Positions 13,893 through 14,707 of a stretch of DNA of 14,707 nucleotides are shown one piece after another; the first letter of the stretch is position 1; every line of letters starts with the position of its first letter. The notes under the pieces were generated by a model. It searched no databases, was not told the DNA's origin, and saw only the letters and a list, made by a program, of their open reading frames with translations. A program made the translations under genes and the position numbers. Source of the DNA: PHAA01 sp034678805 (GTDB taxonomy: Bacteria; Bacillota; Syntrophomonadia; Syntrophomonadales; Syntrophomonadaceae); the NCBI GenBank assembly GCA_034678805.1, contig JAXDBN010000064.1:1-14707 (forward strand). Reading direction: 5' to 3'.

Positions 13893-14707
13893 ATGGAAAG
13901 TATTCAGGACATTCTGATTGCGCAGGGAATAAAAGCCAAACAGGCAGCCAGATTTCTGGCTACAGCCTCCACATTGATTAAAAATGAAGCCTTATTAAAT
14001 ATGGCGGTTCAGTTGGAAGCGGGCAGCCAGGAAATCCTCAAAGCTAACGGCTTGGACTTGGATCTGGGGAGAAAGCAAGGCCTGAGTGCCGCACTGCTGG
14101 AACGTTTGACTCTGACTGAGGGCCGGGTTCGGGATATGGCTCAGGGGCTGCGGGATATAGCTGCTCTTCCTGATCCGATCGGGGAGACCATAGATTCCTC
14201 CCGGCGTCCCAACGGGCTGGATATCAGCCGGGTAAGGACTCCGATCGGGGTGATCGGGATAATATATGAATCAAGGCCCAACGTGACTGCAGACGCCGCC
14301 GCCCTCTGTCTTAAATCGGGCAACGCCATAGTTCTAAGGGGGGGAGAAGAAGCCCTCAATTCCAACCGTGCTATTGCCAGGATTATATCCACAGCAGCAA
14401 CCCAGACCGGTATCCCGGAGGGAGCCATCCAGTTAGTTGACAGCGAAGATCGCCAGGCAGCCGTTTTTATGATGAAAATGCATGATTATCTTGATGTTCT
14501 TATTCCCCGGGGCGGTAAAGGTCTAAAACAGGTTGTGCTGGAGAACGCGGTGGTACCGGTGATAATGACGGGTATGGGCAATTGTCATGTGTATGTCGAT
14601 GAATTTGCCAACCTGACCAAAGCCGGACCTATAGTAATGAATGCCAAGGTGCAGAGGCCGTCGGTATGCAATGCGGCCGAGACTTTGTTGGTTCATACCG
14701 CAGTAGC
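13893..14707 (+). CDS. proA: Gamma-glutamyl phosphate reductase, N-terminal part
   Basis: Second step of proline synthesis: NADPH-dependent reduction of glutamyl 5-phosphate. The gene runs off the right edge after 271 codons of an expected roughly 415. ATG 13893 follows the site AAGGAGGAAGAGG (13879-13891). ProA signatures are GVIGIIYESRPNVTADAAAL, CLKSGNAIVLRGG, PRGGKGL and NCHVYVDEFAN. The catalytic cysteine is C259 in RPSVCNAAETLLVH. The frame is unbroken throughout. It is directly behind proB and so part of the proBA unit, which itself follows obg closely. Confidence 0.97.
   Translation, partial: MESIQDILIAQGIKAKQAARFLATASTLIKNEALLNMAVQLEAGSQEILKANGLDLDLGRKQGLSAALLERLTLTEGRVRDMAQGLRDIAALPDPIGETIDSSRRPNGLDISRVRTPIGVIGIIYESRPNVTADAAALCLKSGNAIVLRGGEEALNSNRAIARIISTAATQTGIPEGAIQLVDSEDRQAAVFMMKMHDYLDVLIPRGGKGLKQVVLENAVVPVIMTGMGNCHVYVDEFANLTKAGPIVMNAKVQRPSVCNAAETLLVHTAV

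Overview
The window is chromosomal DNA of moderate GC, all genes on the + strand, from an endospore-forming low-GC Gram-positive of the Clostridia type. The gene content and order support this: a cell-shape/division block (PBP2, MinCDE, RodA), the SpoIVFA-SpoIVFB sporulation pair, rplU-rpmA, a Spo0B-like gene, obg and proBA. The same backbone (min, spoIVF, rplU, rpmA, spo0B, obg) is known from Bacillus. Here it carries MinE, RodA, a DUF1232 protein, a two-gene radical-SAM module and RNase G, an arrangement associated with Clostridia. A syntrophic or related clostridial lineage is my inference; the sequence alone does not fix the genus.

Layout: (1) 3-593, C-terminus of a class B penicillin-binding protein, closed by a strong terminator at 685-726. 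(2) 810-2551, minC-minD-minE. (3) 2552-2870, the only long gene-free stretch. It holds a candidate structured RNA (2561-2698, 12-bp closing helix and 10-bp apical hairpin) and a likely sigma-A promoter for rodA. (4) 2871-4457, rodA and a DUF1232 gene, closed by a terminator at 4500-4532. (5) 4599-6041, spoIVFA-like and spoIVFB. (6) 6118-10093, B12-type radical SAM protein, TIGR03936/DUF2344 protein and RNase G. (7) 10094-10881, a structured leader, then rplU and rpmA, closed by a terminator at 10909-10938. (8) 10969-14707, spo0B-like, obg, proB and proA; proA runs off the end.

How they work together: PBP2 and RodA are the transpeptidase/glycosyltransferase pair of the elongasome. MinCDE places the division site. 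SpoIVFA/FB form the mother-cell membrane protease complex that in Bacillus activates sigma-K. Spo0B and Obg are both tied to the decision to sporulate. L21, L27, Obg and RNase G belong to ribosome assembly and rRNA/mRNA processing, and the radical-SAM pair sits among them. ProB and ProA make the first two steps of proline synthesis.

Most genes are ordinary core genes. The main items for a second look are the unassigned structured RNA between minE and rodA, the joint absence of the Prp protease gene and of the L27 N-terminal extension, the short Spo0B-like protein, the radical-SAM/RNase G cluster and the degenerate LytM domain of SpoIVFA. I saw no CRISPR array, insertion sequence, tRNA, rRNA or prophage gene.
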